A DNA stretch of 64,000 bases from Portevinia maculata. Lineage: Eukaryota > Arthropoda > Insecta > Diptera > Syrphidae. The translations under genes and the position numbers were made by a program. The first letter of the stretch is position 1. Each line of letters begins with the position of its first letter. The notes beneath the pieces were generated by a model. It did not search any database. It saw nothing but the letters and a program-made list of their open reading frames with translations, and had not been told where the DNA came from. The DNA lies in contig OX454525.1 in the NCBI GenBank assembly GCA_949715645.1, positions 61,044,844-61,108,843 on the forward strand. Direction: 5' to 3'. Below, piece after piece: positions 11,182 through 21,739 of the stretch.

Positions 11182-12709
11182 TCTTCTTCCGCGAAAGCAG
11201 TTTAGGTTTAGAGAAAGCCTCTCTACGGAAGATGCTCTCCTAGACTTTTGTGCAGTTGTTTACAAAGAACTCGATGTTAAAAATGTTGCGCCGGACTCTT
11301 TGTCGATATTATAAAAGCCTTCGACAGAACACAGAAGGTAAAAATCGGGAATAATTTAAGTAGTTCAAAGATAATAAATGTAGGTGTACCCCAAGGTATC
11401 CGTTCTTGGCCCTATTTTGTTTCTAATATATGTCAACTCTATTTTTGCAATCCCATTTATGTAAAGGCTTTCGCCGACGATTTTGCATTTGCTTATGGAT
11501 CAACCAACCTTCTAAATCTAGTTGCTGACATAAACCACGACATTCACTTGCTAATACTCTGGTTCACCAAAAGTTAGTAGTAAGCAATAAGACTAAATTA
11601 ATGTTTTTCAGTTTAAAAGTGAAAGATTCCCCAGACTTTGACATTATATTTCATGCATCGACCTGTTGTAGACATAGCTAAACTGTGTATGTGATGCGCA
11701 AAATTCCAGGGTCCTATATGACGAAAATACTAGCAGCAACTCGTATTGCTTCAAAATAGAATTAGTTGAGCGCTATAAATATCTAGGTGTTATTATTGAT
11801 AGAAATTTTAGTTGGAGCCAACACATCTCAAGTTGGAAAAAGTATCTGCAATCTTCTCTACGCATATTTTATCGTCTTAGGAATTACTGCTCTTCACGGA
11901 CCGTGAAAACAATCTACTTTGGGATTTTTCACTCCAGACTCCAGTATGGAATAAGCGCATGGGGAGATACATATCTCAATAAACTTCAACAGCTGACTGT
12001 CCTACAAAAGTCCGCGATAAGAAAAGTATCCAAATCAGCCCACCTAACCCACACCATAGAATTATTTAGAAGAATAAATATTCTGTCGGTAAGACATTTA
12101 CACTTTTTTAAAGTCCTCAAAATATTCTTTATAAGAGGTGGCTATATGCAGAGCCCTATATCTGGCACCCATAATCTACGAAGCAATAATGCTACCGCCT
12201 TACATATTCCGCCTTTTCACACATCAAGCTTTAGGAACTTTTTCTCAATTGTTTCCTACAAACTATTTAATAGTCTTCCCGAGGATATGTGAATAATTAG
12301 AACTGCATCTGTATTTCTTAAAAGAGTAAAATAGTGGCTTCTTGCGATTAATCAAAATTAAATCGAAATTTTGTTACGCTTCATTATTTGAGTTCTTTCT
12401 TTGTTAACTTTTTAACTTTTAATTTTATGAATTTATGTTAGCTCTTATTAATATATATATATTTCTTCGTAAGCAATTGAATTTTCTATAAAATGTAACG
12501 CATATACGTACCTAGAAATGCTTGTCCATCCCACAGTGTTAATTTTGAAGTGGCATTTATCTCCATTTTTTTACTATAAACTAAATAAAAAATGTCACTA
12601 ACTATTCTCCAAATTAAGTATACATATAGGAACTATACATAGTAAGAATTGTTAAGCAACTTAAACTAGATTTCCGAATTAAGAATAAAGAATTAAAAAA
12701 AAAAAAACA
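11182..12709 (+). pseudogene. L2/CR1-like LINE, 5'-truncated, with 3' A tract
   Basis: The plus strand encodes RT pieces in changing frames. SLSTEDALLDFCAVVYKEL lies near 11217, the KAFDRT block near 11315, VGVPQG near 11385 and the FADDFAF catalytic block near 11470. YLGVIIDRNFSWSQHIS follows near 11780. The best frame, 11903-12292, gives the C-terminal connection region (SRLQYGISAWGD, SVRHLHFFKVLKIFF, LFNSLPEDM) and continues to about 12361 past two stops. An AT-rich 3' UTR ends in AAAAAAAAAAAA at 12697-12708. The overall wording matches L2/CR1-type LINEs, but the exact clade is not certain by eye. Confidence 0.75.
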
Positions 12710-13439
12710 TAACAATGCATACGTGCATTTATTCAAGCAAATCCAAATAGAACAAAAGGTCAAGCCCAAGCGACATCCGGCATCAGGTGACTTTAGGCCA
12801 AATTCTCTCATTTGGCATAGCACACTTTGATAAAGGCCAATTGAGCAAAGTGGCATAAAGCCAAATTTTCGTATCTTGTTAATTTTAAAGCAAAATTCTC
12901 TTATTAAGAAATCCAATCAAAATGCGCAACAGAGCGGATATATCTACCATAAGCGGAGCAACAAAGTTTTGTGAGTCAAGCCACGAAGCGGGCAACCCAA
13001 AAAGTGTTCGATTTCAGCGCAACCAAAATCAGATCTGCGTTGGAAAGTGAAATGAAGCCAACTTGGCCTAATGTCGTTTATCAAAGTGCTTATCAAAATG
13101 ATACGAGTATAATTTTACTTTATGTCATTTTCAAATAGTTGGTCCCAGTGGACTTCATAAACAAATTGTTAAAGAGCGAGTCGATTACGCGACAAAAAGG
13201 TTCCATACAAACTCGTAATTGACAAATTTCAAAACAATCCAATACTCGAACCAATGCGGTTCTGGTTAACGATCGCAAAAGCGAATCAAAGTTAATTCGA
13301 ACAAATTTGCGATATTTTGTTTTTCAATGGGATAGTGGAATATAGCCAACTCTTTTATGACATCATTCAAACCCGTTCAGCCATTTCGGATTGATTGAAT
13401 AACGAACACTCGAACGCTTGCATTTATTGTATTAGTAGG
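12710..13439. other. No recognisable feature
   Basis: AT-rich sequence with no coding motif. Two AAAGGCCAATT/GGCCAAATTC-like motifs recur near 12790-12860 without forming a clear repeat unit. Confidence 0.4.
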
Positions 13440-13560
13440 ATAGGTTATGTTAGGTTCAAGTGACAGTCGCCAAAAATTCATACATTAAGATCAGTAAAAA
13501 ATCTTTTATTGTACTACGTGGATCTAATTCCACCCTACCCTTTGAACCAGCTAGAGATAA
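13440..13560 (-). repeat. Retroelement 3' end with ACCTAAC-type tail (copy 1)
   Basis: In minus orientation this runs CTGGTTCAAAGGGTAGGGTG, then GATCCACGTA, and ends with GACTGTCACTTGAACCTAAC. It shares those blocks in the same order with 21296-21400, though the middle has diverged. It looks like the 3' end of a LINE or SINE family whose tail is made of AACCT units, as in the 5S-derived SINE. Confidence 0.45.
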
Positions 13561-13589
13561 GATATTTTTAATGGGTGTATTGATAAGAT

Positions 13590-14190
13590 CATATAGCAAA
13601 TTAACCTGTGGTGATGGCATCAATTATCGCGTAATCCAAGGGTCGGTGAAGTGGCGGACAAACTCAGCTATCTTTTGTGAACGAAAAATGTCCCACTAGC
13701 TGAAAGGAAGGCTCTACATCACAATTGTGCGCCCGCCGCTCATTTACGGTTCACAATTTTTGCCAGCGATAAACAGTATGAGGGCATATGAATGGCATCT
13801 AAGATGAGGATGCTGCTTCGCATGACATCAGGAGTTACAAAACGAATTAGAAGTTCCATGATCAGAGGAAGCCTTCATTTATATCTCATAGAAAATGGTG
13901 CGCGACCAACTCAGTTGGTATTATCATGTTCAAGGGAGAGACCCTACGATTTCCATCCTAAAGGCAATATCAGTCAACAATCCCTTACAATCGTGAAAGA
14001 GAGGCAGGAGTAAAAATTCCTGGATCACACTTATGCCACAACACCAGCATTTGATTGGCCTTAGCAATGAAGTGATTATAAGGAGGCCTACTGTTCAAAA
14101 TCAAAGGCCAAACCTGCAAACTCCCTAGGCGCGCAAGTAGGGATGTAGTGAAGTGGGAGGGTTATGATCACTTAGAGCCTTCCTATTTTT
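13590..14190 (+). pseudogene. RTE-like LINE remnant, 3' half
   Basis: Two frames, 13460-13699 and 13792-14013, include KWRTNSAIFCERKM and MRMLLRMTSGVTKRIRSSM. This is the RTE-type region after the RT, usually ending in basic residues with RIRN/RIRS. The 3' part, with CACCAGCATTTGATTGGCC near 14042 and GGAGGGTTATGATC near 14157, matches the other RTE 3' ends in this window. The frames are separated by stops and an indel. It is a third old copy of the same family. Confidence 0.6.
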
Positions 14191-14199
14191 TTTTTACAA

Positions 14200-14970
14200 T
14201 TTTAACACTTGCAACTTTTGCGGATGACAGCCAACTTGACTTCGCTTCTTCGTTACCGACTCCATTGCAGATTCCCCAATTGGTAGAGTTCCAGCGACAG
14301 CGACTGTCCACCGAGTTCAACTGTGATAATTAATTATTTCAATTATCTACTGGGGTGTTAAAAAAATTGAGTTCAACGTAATTGCAGATTCGTTCGGAGT
14401 AAGTGTACGCAGTGAGTAAGTGTGCGTACGGCGATTTCCTCAAAAAGCTGAATGATTTTTCGATTTTCAAAAATGCACTATTAGCTAAATGTCAGGCCCT
14501 CTACGAAGTCAGTTGTGATTGTATTTTTCTTCATTTTTAAATGAATTGAGTTGGTGCCTAGAGTTTCAGGCAGAGTTTATGGCAGCAAAGTGATAGCCCT
14601 GACTAACTTTACCTAACCTAAGTAGTTTTTATTTATGAAAGATATTTTATTGCGATTACCATTGAGTGAAAATGTTATTGTTTTTTTACCATAATTTGTT
14701 TAAATTAAAATATAAATTATAAAAACTCTATTAGGGGTATGTGTGCGCAAAAATTGAGGGTTAAAGTGCGTACAAGCGAACACTGCATAGGGGCAAGTAT
14801 ACGCAATTTGTGTTGGTTTGGTTTTTCAATAAAAAAACAACAATAATTAAATCTATTAATATTGATAGTTTCTAGCTTTTTGGAATGTTACCAACACACG
14901 AACATTTGAATTAAAATTAAGCTTTATAGTTTCGAATCTAGGTACATTTTACTTGGAAACCTTTAAAGCA
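14200..14970. other. No gene; isolated AACCTAACCTAA motif
   Basis: No coding motif is seen. TACCTAACCTAAG at 14610-14622 repeats the tail motif of the 5S-derived SINE in plus orientation, so the preceding 80-100 bp may be another retroelement 3' end. Confidence 0.35.
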
Positions 14971-14974
14971 AAAA

Positions 14975-15172
14975 GTGCGCACTTGCAAATCACTTACTCT
15001 AAATCCTGCTTTGGGCCGCACAGTGAAATATGGAAGTTCGGTTTTTAATCAATTAACACGAATGTGGAATAACTTACCTTTCTCAGTGTTTTCTGAAACC
15101 TACAATTTACAGAGATTCAAAATTAACGCGCATCGTTACCTCACTCCATTTCCTTCACTATCCAATCTCTGA
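14975..15172 (+). pseudogene. Jockey-like LINE, extreme C-terminus
   Basis: The frame gives LGRTVKYGSSVFNQLTRMWN followed by NLPFSVFSETYNLQRFK and ends with TGA at 15170. This wording is typical of the last 60 residues of Jockey-clade reverse transcriptases and resembles the tail seen at 21090-21190. The rest of the element is absent, so this is a strongly 5'-truncated insertion. Confidence 0.65.
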
Positions 15173-15438
15173 TTCTATCCTATACCCTTTACTTTTCTGG
15201 ATTTTATAACTTTAACAGTCATTTATCATCTTTAATGGTGCAGACTATTTAAAAATGAATAAATGAACAATACTAATACAAACGCTATGAAAACCGGTTT
15301 ATGTTAGCAATGGGACAACTCAATCTGGTGTAGAGTTATTTGAACAACCATTTCATTGATCGATATATTTTGGCCTCACACATGCTTACTTGTTGCTTCA
15401 ACAACTTTGTTTTACTTTTACTAGTCTGCGCTTATGTA

Positions 15439-16226
15439 GGTTAAAAGGTTGATGGGTGCTCTTGTAAATGTCCGCCACGACTCACTTAGACCAGCATATT
15501 TCCGGTACCTACAAAAAGAAACCGCTACTTGTAGCTCGGAAAATGCCGCTTATATAAAACCAACCAGATTTGGCTTGTAAGCTTTTTTTGTCCAGGTCCT
15601 GTAGTTCATCTGTTTCTTTGATGAACTACCCAGAACTTGCATTCTAGTGTTATTTAGGGCTGTGCATTTGCACAGTAATGGCGAATAGACTCTATTTCTT
15701 CAACGTCCTTACAGCTTCTGCATTAGTCATTGTGCAGTATGCCCACCCTTTCCGCATGCAAGCCCATTGCGTTGTACCCTGTGACGACTCCCGTTAGTAC
15801 GCGAATGTCATTACTGTTAAGTCCGATCATTTATTTAGATCTCTGGGCGTGCCAGTTTATCCGCTTCTTCGTTGCCCGGGATACCATTGTGTACAGGCAC
15901 CCAGCAGATGATTATTGGTGGATGATATCCTCTCCAAGTGTTTTCGGCAATGATTCACTGCCCTTGACGTTACCACCACAGATTCCATGGCTTTTATGGC
16001 CGCTTGGCTGTCCGAGTATACATATATGGTGATGGTTCTTCCGATCAATTTGTGTCTCTTCAATTCCTTTGCGGTTAGGGTTACACGCTACAGTCGTCAC
16101 CTTGTCTGTATGATTCACACAGGTATATAGTATCGCAGTAGATACCCGCCCTGTACCGCTATCCATCTTTGAGCCATCGGTATAGACGGCAATTTTCTCT
16201 ACTCCTGTGACTGCTTTGTTATCCCA
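15439..16226 (-). pseudogene. 5'-truncated I/R1-type LINE: RNase H domain and 3' UTR
   Basis: This 788-bp insertion is flanked by a near-perfect 16-bp target duplication: AGTCTGCGCTTATGTA at 15423-15438 and AGTCTGCGCTTACATA at 16227-16242. On the minus strand it starts inside an RNase H domain. VYTDGSKMDSGTG (first catalytic D) lies near 16180 and IYVYSDSQAAIKAME (third catalytic D) near 16010. TQWYPGQRR, corresponding to W-V-P-G-H-x-G, follows with a frame change to DKLAR near 15850. A cysteine/histidine-poor tail reaches about 15600. The 3' end reads CTGGTCTAAGTGAGTCG and finishes in TTTTAACC. RNase H in a LINE degrades RNA in the RNA-DNA hybrid. The 3' end resembles that of the 5S-derived SINE. 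Confidence 0.8.
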
Positions 16227-16242
16227 AGTCTGCGCTTACATA

Positions 16243-17278
16243 CAATTTGCTCCAACACGAAAAGACTACGCAAGTAATCTAATTTCACTTAGCCTCTTCC
16301 CAACTTTGTATTCATTAAAACCATTTAAGACTGATGGCTCACCTACGTTTCGGTTGTGACGATACCTCCCTCTAATAAGAATTCGATGCACCCACATAAA
16401 CAGTGTTTTCATTCTCGCAGCGTTTCCCTAATTTAATCCTTTCATGCTCTCACAGTTTTTTGCAAACAAGGCAATAGCACATTTTAATTCTCCCGGCGAT
16501 GAAACTTTATCCTTTATCTTGCCCTGTGATATTCCTCTCTTTGCATACCTCTATAGAGAAGTTTACCCCCCAAAAGGAAACTAGAAAGTTCTTAAGACAA
16601 CTGACTTTTTAAGTGAGACGAGATCCTTGTTCCTTACGTACAAAAATAAATTTCCTGCACACAAACACCTACACATCTAAATGTTGCGCATTTTCCTCTT
16701 GAATATTAAGTTGTATAGTGCCTTCTGCGGAGACAACTATTGCAAACTTTTAGCTTGGCTTTAATTATATAAATTAGTTGGCTAGATGTCAGAAAGTTAT
16801 TCAAATGACAGTTAGATATAGCAGCATCCAGGGTTTTGACCAACTTAAGAACGGGAAAATAGTTTTCTCTGTTCGTTGTATTATTATGGAGTAACAATAA
16901 AGGGTGGAAATGAATTTGCCGGCAATAAAAGAAATGAAAGAAAAGGAAAAGGAAAAGGATACCCAAATGAGAATTGGCCAAGTTAGATGGGAGATGCATG
17001 CTGCATTAAATGACCAAAGGGAAATAATTAATCGACTTAATTATATATAACTGTGCATAAAGTCAAACGATTGATGAACTAAAAGTTTCTCATCGGTTGA
17101 TTGCTTTGTAATTATGGTGGATTTATTGCAACAAGAAATTTTTCAAGGTAGTTCTGTTAATGATTTTTTAATGGCTATTTCGGGGACTAATTAATTGTGT
17201 TTTGTGAAGATTTTGACAGGTGGATTAGTTAAAAAATTTAAAACAATTGAGTCAGCACTTTAGTAAAAATTAATATCA
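16243..17278. other. No recognisable feature
   Basis: AT-rich DNA. An AAGGAAAAGGAAAAGG-type run lies near 16940-16958. Frames here carry no family motif. Confidence 0.45.
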
Positions 17279-17491
17279 CCCCTATCGTGAAATCCGTGGG
17301 ATCTGAGTTTCACTTCACTTATTCCATTCACGTGAATAGAAAATTGCTATTGTGGGATCCGTCGGATACTCTCCCTTACCGACCAATATTCAAAATTCAA
17401 TTGTGACAGCTCATTTCAAACACATTTGTTTTGTAAAAATTAAATTCAGTGAAAAAAAAAGTTTTGTGTGAAAATGGATAGCGTTGCATTG

Positions 17492-18495
17492 TTTATACCC
17501 TATTCTAGGGGTATATTAATTTTGACGCATAGTTTGTAACATACCTTAATATTGCCCGTAGACCCCTAAAAGTTACTATATTTATGATCAGCATCGATAG
17601 TAATGTCGATCTAGCCATGTCCGTCCGTCCGTCCGTCCGTCCGTCCGTCCGTCCGTCCGTCCGTCCGTCCGTCGGCAAAAATTAGGCCTTTAAACTGGAC
17701 CTAGAGAGCTGAAATTTTAACCATATACTCTCTAGGGTCCCGAAATAATCAAGTTTAAGAATTTTTGAAATCCGCCCACAGACACGCCCACAAACTCAAA
17801 AAAACAAAATTTTGGAAAAAATCGAATTTTGAGCTAGAGAGCTGAAATTTTTTATATATGATCTGTGGCCCATAAAACTGATTGAGACATAAAATTTTCA
17901 AAATCCGCCCACTGACACGCCCACAATTAAATAAAACAAATTTTGGGAAAAATTGAATTTTGAGCTAGAAAGCTGAAATTTTTTATATATGATCTTTGGC
18001 CCATAAAAATGCTTGGGACATAAAATTTTCAAAATCCGCCCACTGACACGCCCACAATTAAATAAAATATTTTTTTTGAAAAACCAAAATTTGAGCCAGG
18101 GAGCTGAAATTTTTAATATATACTTTCTAGGGGCCCTTTATGCTCATGTGTAAATATTTTCAAAATTCGCCTACTGACACGCCCACAATTATTTTATTTT
18201 TATTTTTGAAAGTCCAAATTTTGAGCTAGGGAGCTGAAATTTATAGTATATACTCTCTAGGTGCCCTTTATGCTCATACTTAAATTTTTTTTAAATCCGC
18301 CTACTGACACGCCTACAATTAAATAAAACAATTTTATTGAAAAACCAAAGTTTGAGCTAGGGAGCGTTTTTATTTACAAAAGCTTAGTTTTTTCGATAAA
18401 ATCCTTTAAATTTTTGTCACGCCCACTTATGAGATATAGGAATAAGAATAGGGTATCCAACAGTTCGCCCAAGCGGACTGTAGCCCGCCCCTATG
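17492..18495 (+). mobile_element. Helentron-like non-autonomous element, copy A
   Basis: The copy starts at ATACCCTATTCTAGGGGTAT, carries a (GTCC)n array at about 17624-17673, and then six units of roughly 130 bp, each beginning near GAGCTGAAATTT. It ends with the sub-terminal inverted repeat GAATAGGGTAT (18446-18456), a hairpin CAGTTCGC-CCAA-GCGGACTG (18461-18480) and CCCCTATG. A 5' motif repeated inverted near the 3' end, plus a hairpin about 15 nt before the terminus and no target duplication, is the layout described for Helentron-derived elements (DINE-1/mini-me type). Insertion was into a T-run of the Harbinger transposase exon. It encodes nothing. Confidence 0.8.
17620..17674 (+). repeat. 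(GTCC)n microsatellite
   Basis: About thirteen consecutive tetranucleotides form the core of Helentron-like copy A. Other copies hold fewer units, so the array varies between insertions. Confidence 0.9.
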
Positions 18496-18965
18496 TTTTT
18501 TAATGAGAGATCGTCTTTAGACAGAAAAAGGCGTTCTCAGTTAAGGGCAAGAGCGGAAAATGTTATGGAACTACCAGAAGCAACGTACGATTTTATATAC
18601 CAATTTTGTCTTTAAACTAATTCCTACTTTTTTACTTAAAGGTTTATAAAATGCTTCAGGCTTAATAAAACAGCATTTTCCTACGTATTGGATGTTTTAA
18701 CATCGGAGCTGGCCCTTGCATCAAAGTCCTCAATCTCTTCAACACATAAGTTAGCGGTGTGTTTACGATATTTTGCAGAAGGTCTATTATATCACACTTC
18801 ATTTTTTCATTTCAAAATAAGATAATGCACATAGTTAAAGTAAAAACAAAGTATATACTTAACGCTTTTAACATATGTACATAATGTGTATGCACATTCC
18901 TATGTAGCAACTAGTGCAAGATTTAATTTTTGGATCTCTAGCTCTAACAATTTTTGTTTAATAAT

Positions 18966-19830
18966 TCATTTTTGTTTTGCAATCTCTTCCATTGGAGCAT
19001 TATGCCTTACAATTTCAATCTGGAGATCCTTTGTTTCTCTGTAGATCTTGTCCAGGGATTGTTTGATACTGCATTTTCTTTCTGGATCTCCAAAGCCTTA
19101 ACAACCTCCTTATAAAGATTTACCCTGTATGGATATTTGCTTCGAAAGACGATCCGCTTGTGAAAGTTGCCTGGCAGTTTTTTTTTTATTTTCTTTAAGC
19201 ATTTCGAATTCATCGACTGCAGTAGCATCAACCTCCTCATTTTGACTTAATCGCAGTCGTTTCGGACAAGGAAGCTGCTCACTTACTTGGGTAGGCACTC
19301 CAAAACTCCTTGGCCCTTCTACTCCTTCAGCTGACTCAGTCAGTTGAACCAAATTTATAACCTCTTCCTCCTCGGGAGTGAAAGGTAAAGTTACATTTGC
19401 TCCACCACCTGTAGAGTTAATTTCTTTTCGATTTGAGGCCAGTTTTTTTTTCAGGTGGGATTTATGGTCGCTCCAAACCTGAAACAATACATTTTGTGTA
19501 ATAGATGATGAAAAGAAAATTATGTGTCAATTACCTTCTTCCATTCGATAACCTTCTTACTTGGAGGACCTAAAGTGTTTAATTTAATTTGGAGATTTCT
19601 CCAAAATTCCCGTATATCCTCTGGCGGTCTTTTGAAGTTATTTTTAGCAATGTCAGGACTATCCTTCATTGCACATACCAATGCCTTAAACTGCTCTCTA
19701 TTCGTAGTTTGTTTCCTTAAAATATAGAAAGAACATAAAAATAAAAAACAAATACAAAAAAATTATTACCTATATTTTTCACGACTCGCGTCCTTTTTGC
19801 AGCACAAAATAACAACCAGATCCGCAATGA
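18966..19830 (-). pseudogene. Harbinger Myb/SANT-like DNA-binding protein, three exons
   Basis: Exon 2 (19535-19715) encodes TTNREQFKALVCAMKDSPDI and then EFWRNLQIKLNTLGPPSKK. Exon 3 starts at 19478 with VWSDHKSHLKKKLASNR, then a TGGG motif, an acidic stretch and a coiled-coil tail ending EEIAKQK, with the stop at 18966-18968. Introns are short and canonical: 19716-19769 (GTAATA...AAG) and 19479-19534 (GTAATT...TTTCAG). The Myb/SANT-like trihelix with a GGG motif is the accessory protein of Harbinger elements, which helps carry the transposase to the DNA ends and into the nucleus. Frameshifts near 19110 and 19060 disrupt the coiled coil. No AUG is visible in exon 1 before KKDASREKYR at about 19800, so the start may be lost. 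Confidence 0.75.
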
Positions 19831-19999
19831 GAAAACTGCGGATCTCAAATGTATGGGGAGATTCGATCCGTTCGTTTTCCACGATACAGTGAATCTAATT
19901 CACGTTACCGACATGTGGATGGTTCACGTCTACGGATTACACGATGCAAATTGTTCACTATTAGCGGATCGTTCCCCCCGACGGATTCCACTATAGGGG

Positions 20000-20489
20000 T
20001 ATATGTTTTCTTACGGGATTTTCTTTAACCTTGCTTTGGAAAATATATTTAATTTGCCTTAATGAAGAATGGGTGAATACGTAAGCACTAGATTTACAAA
20101 GGATAAGTTCTGCGAGCAAACGATTGTATGAATCAATATTATTCGGGCAACTGTACATTTTAGTGGACCCGTATTCAATTATTCACGCGTATTTAATTAT
20201 TTATAAAGTGGTCTTGAAAATTGAATCTGGGAATTAAATCGCACGCAAAAGAATTGCAACGCAAAATATTAATTGTTTTAGTAAACGCGCCCACGAGACG
20301 TTTATTATTATTTCTTTATCTCCTACTGTCATTCATTATTAGTCTCTATACCTTTGTTCACAATTGTGTGCTGGTACTAAAAAAAGCTCCGATCCTAAAA
20401 TCAAAGAGTTGAACTGTAATACCTTTACATTGTTCGTTAAACTTCTTCTTAATGATGATGACTTATCTAACCGAAAAGTGGAACCAATC
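20000..20489. other. No recognisable feature
   Basis: AT-rich DNA between the Harbinger element and the next LINE. A 63-codon frame at 20221-20412 has no motif. Confidence 0.45.
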
Positions 20490-21195
20490 TCTTCGTTGCG
20501 CTTGATATTTTAAAGGCATTTGACAGAGTTTGGCAATAAACTCTTTTATCGAAAATGCGTGCATTTGGAATCGATGATACCTTTCTTCAATGGATTAGAA
20601 ATTACCTTTCGGACCGTTCAATTCACGTACGTATTCGTTTCTTGGTTCACGCCCCTCATCTTCGGGTGTGGCACTGGAACGGCAACGTATGTTAAGGTCA
20701 TTGAATTCTGACCTGGACAGCATAACTCAGTGGGCTGTAACTAATAGATTGCAATTTAATGCTTCCAAACGCAATGCTGTTTTCTGTCATTAAAGCAAAA
20801 CCCTAACACGTTGAAACCGCACGGCTTTTGATTCTCGGTATGTGTGTTAATGACAACTTTCGTTAGAATGACCAGATATTCGATGTCGCCAAGAACGCTG
20901 CGAAATGTCTAGGCTTCCTTAAGCGCTGCAAGAAGTATTTCACTCCCTCTGATCTGGCTAGTATTTATAAGGCGTTTATCAGCCCAAAACTTGAGTACAA
21001 TGCGCATATCTGGTCTGGTGCACCAATTACTTATTTGAAGTTACTTGACAGGATCCAAAAACAAAACAAACAAGGAATCCTTCCTTAGCCGTACAACACG
21101 AATGTGGCATGCTCTTCCTCGCTCCATTTTTCCTACACATTATAATCTACAAACATTTAAAACCAACGTGCATAGTGCGAGTTCGTTATAAAAAA
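20490..21195 (+). pseudogene. Jockey-like LINE RT remnant
   Basis: Pieces in changing frames give LDILKAFDRVWQ (first catalytic aspartate block, near 20510), SKMRAFGIDDTFLQWIRNYL (near 20550-20610) and AKNAAKCLGFLKRCKKYF with FISPKLEYNAHIW (20890-21010). A C-terminal TRMWHALPRSIFPTHYNLQ near 21100-21160 completes it. The YADD block is deleted between about 20640 and 20700. The order follows a Jockey-clade RT, and stops and deletions make it dead. Confidence 0.7.
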
Positions 21196-21295
21196 AGAAG
21201 ACAATAAAACATTATTAAATTGGTAGCAGTTGTGTTACGTGTTCTTCATTTCCTGGTATAGCCACGAGGGGCTACAACATCAACTTACAGTGTCA

Positions 21296-21405
21296 GATAG
21301 AGGTTAGGTTGAAGTGGCAGTCAGGCGAGAATGCGAGACCAGCGAAAGGTTCGGTGGGATAATACGTGGATCTATCTACACCCTACTCATTGAACCAGTA
21401 AGTGT
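21296..21405 (-). repeat. Retroelement 3' end with AACCTAACCT tail (copy 2)
   Basis: In minus orientation it reads TGGTTCAATGAGTAGGGTG, GATCCACGTATTATCC, then CTGACTGCCACTTCAACC and TAACCT. It shares these blocks with 13440-13560. The tail again consists of AACCT units like those closing the 5S-derived SINE. Confidence 0.5.
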
Positions 21406-21739
21406 TGATTAGCCCATTACCTTCAATATATTAGAAGCTTCCCGATGGAGTATTCGCCTTTGAGCCGGAGAGCTGGGCATGTGCAGTGAATGCAGAAATC
21501 ATTTAAGTAGACTAGTTGCATGCTTGAATATGGCACAGAATCGAGTTATGACCCCAATTGTAGCACCAATGTGCAGTCTGTTTAGAGAGATCAAATACCT
21601 AAAGCGTTAAGATATTGTCGCAACGAATTCAAGAAGTTTTGGATATGCGTAATAAGCTCTCCAATTAGCAATGACGGTTTCGAAGGAAGCACAGTTGTGA
21701 AACAGCCGTAATCAAGGTCTACCGATAAGGACAGCATGG

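Larger units (their letters stand above)
17474..18830 (+). pseudogene. Harbinger transposase, N-terminal part only
   Basis: The reading frame starts at ATG 17474 (MDSVAL), is split by the Helentron-like insertion, and resumes at about 18495 as FNERSSLDRKRRSQLRARAE. After a plausible intron (donor GTCTTT near 18607, acceptor TTAAAG at 18641) it continues with the words FRLNKTAFSYVLDVL and HKLAVCLRYFAEG to about 18800. The last words match the conserved N-terminal region of HARBI1-like nucleases before the DDE catalytic core. The splice phase does not fit exactly, so one small indel is also present. The three catalytic acidic residues are missing, so this copy cannot transpose itself. Confidence 0.7.
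17279..19999. mobile_element. Harbinger-type DNA transposon, deleted and interrupted
   Basis: The termini are inverted repeats, CCCCTATCGTGAAATCCGTG at 17279-17298 and the reverse complement of CCCCTATAGTGGAATCCGTC at 19980-19999. Inside are the two genes typical of PIF/Harbinger elements in convergent order: a transposase start (+, 17474 onward) and a Myb/SANT-like DNA-binding protein (-, 18966-19830). The transposase is cut short, so the element lost its catalytic core by internal deletion. A Helentron-like element lies within the first transposase exon at about 17492-18495. Near the right end, GATCCGCA at 19819-19826 and TGCGGATC at 19837-19844 form a small inverted repeat, and GGATCCGT-like motifs recur near both ends. 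No clean 3-bp target duplication is seen. Confidence 0.75.

Noticed and set aside
17620..17674. GTCC arrays as part of a CRISPR-like or regulatory array
   Set aside because: They are simple microsatellites at a fixed place in each Helentron-like copy, varying only in unit number.
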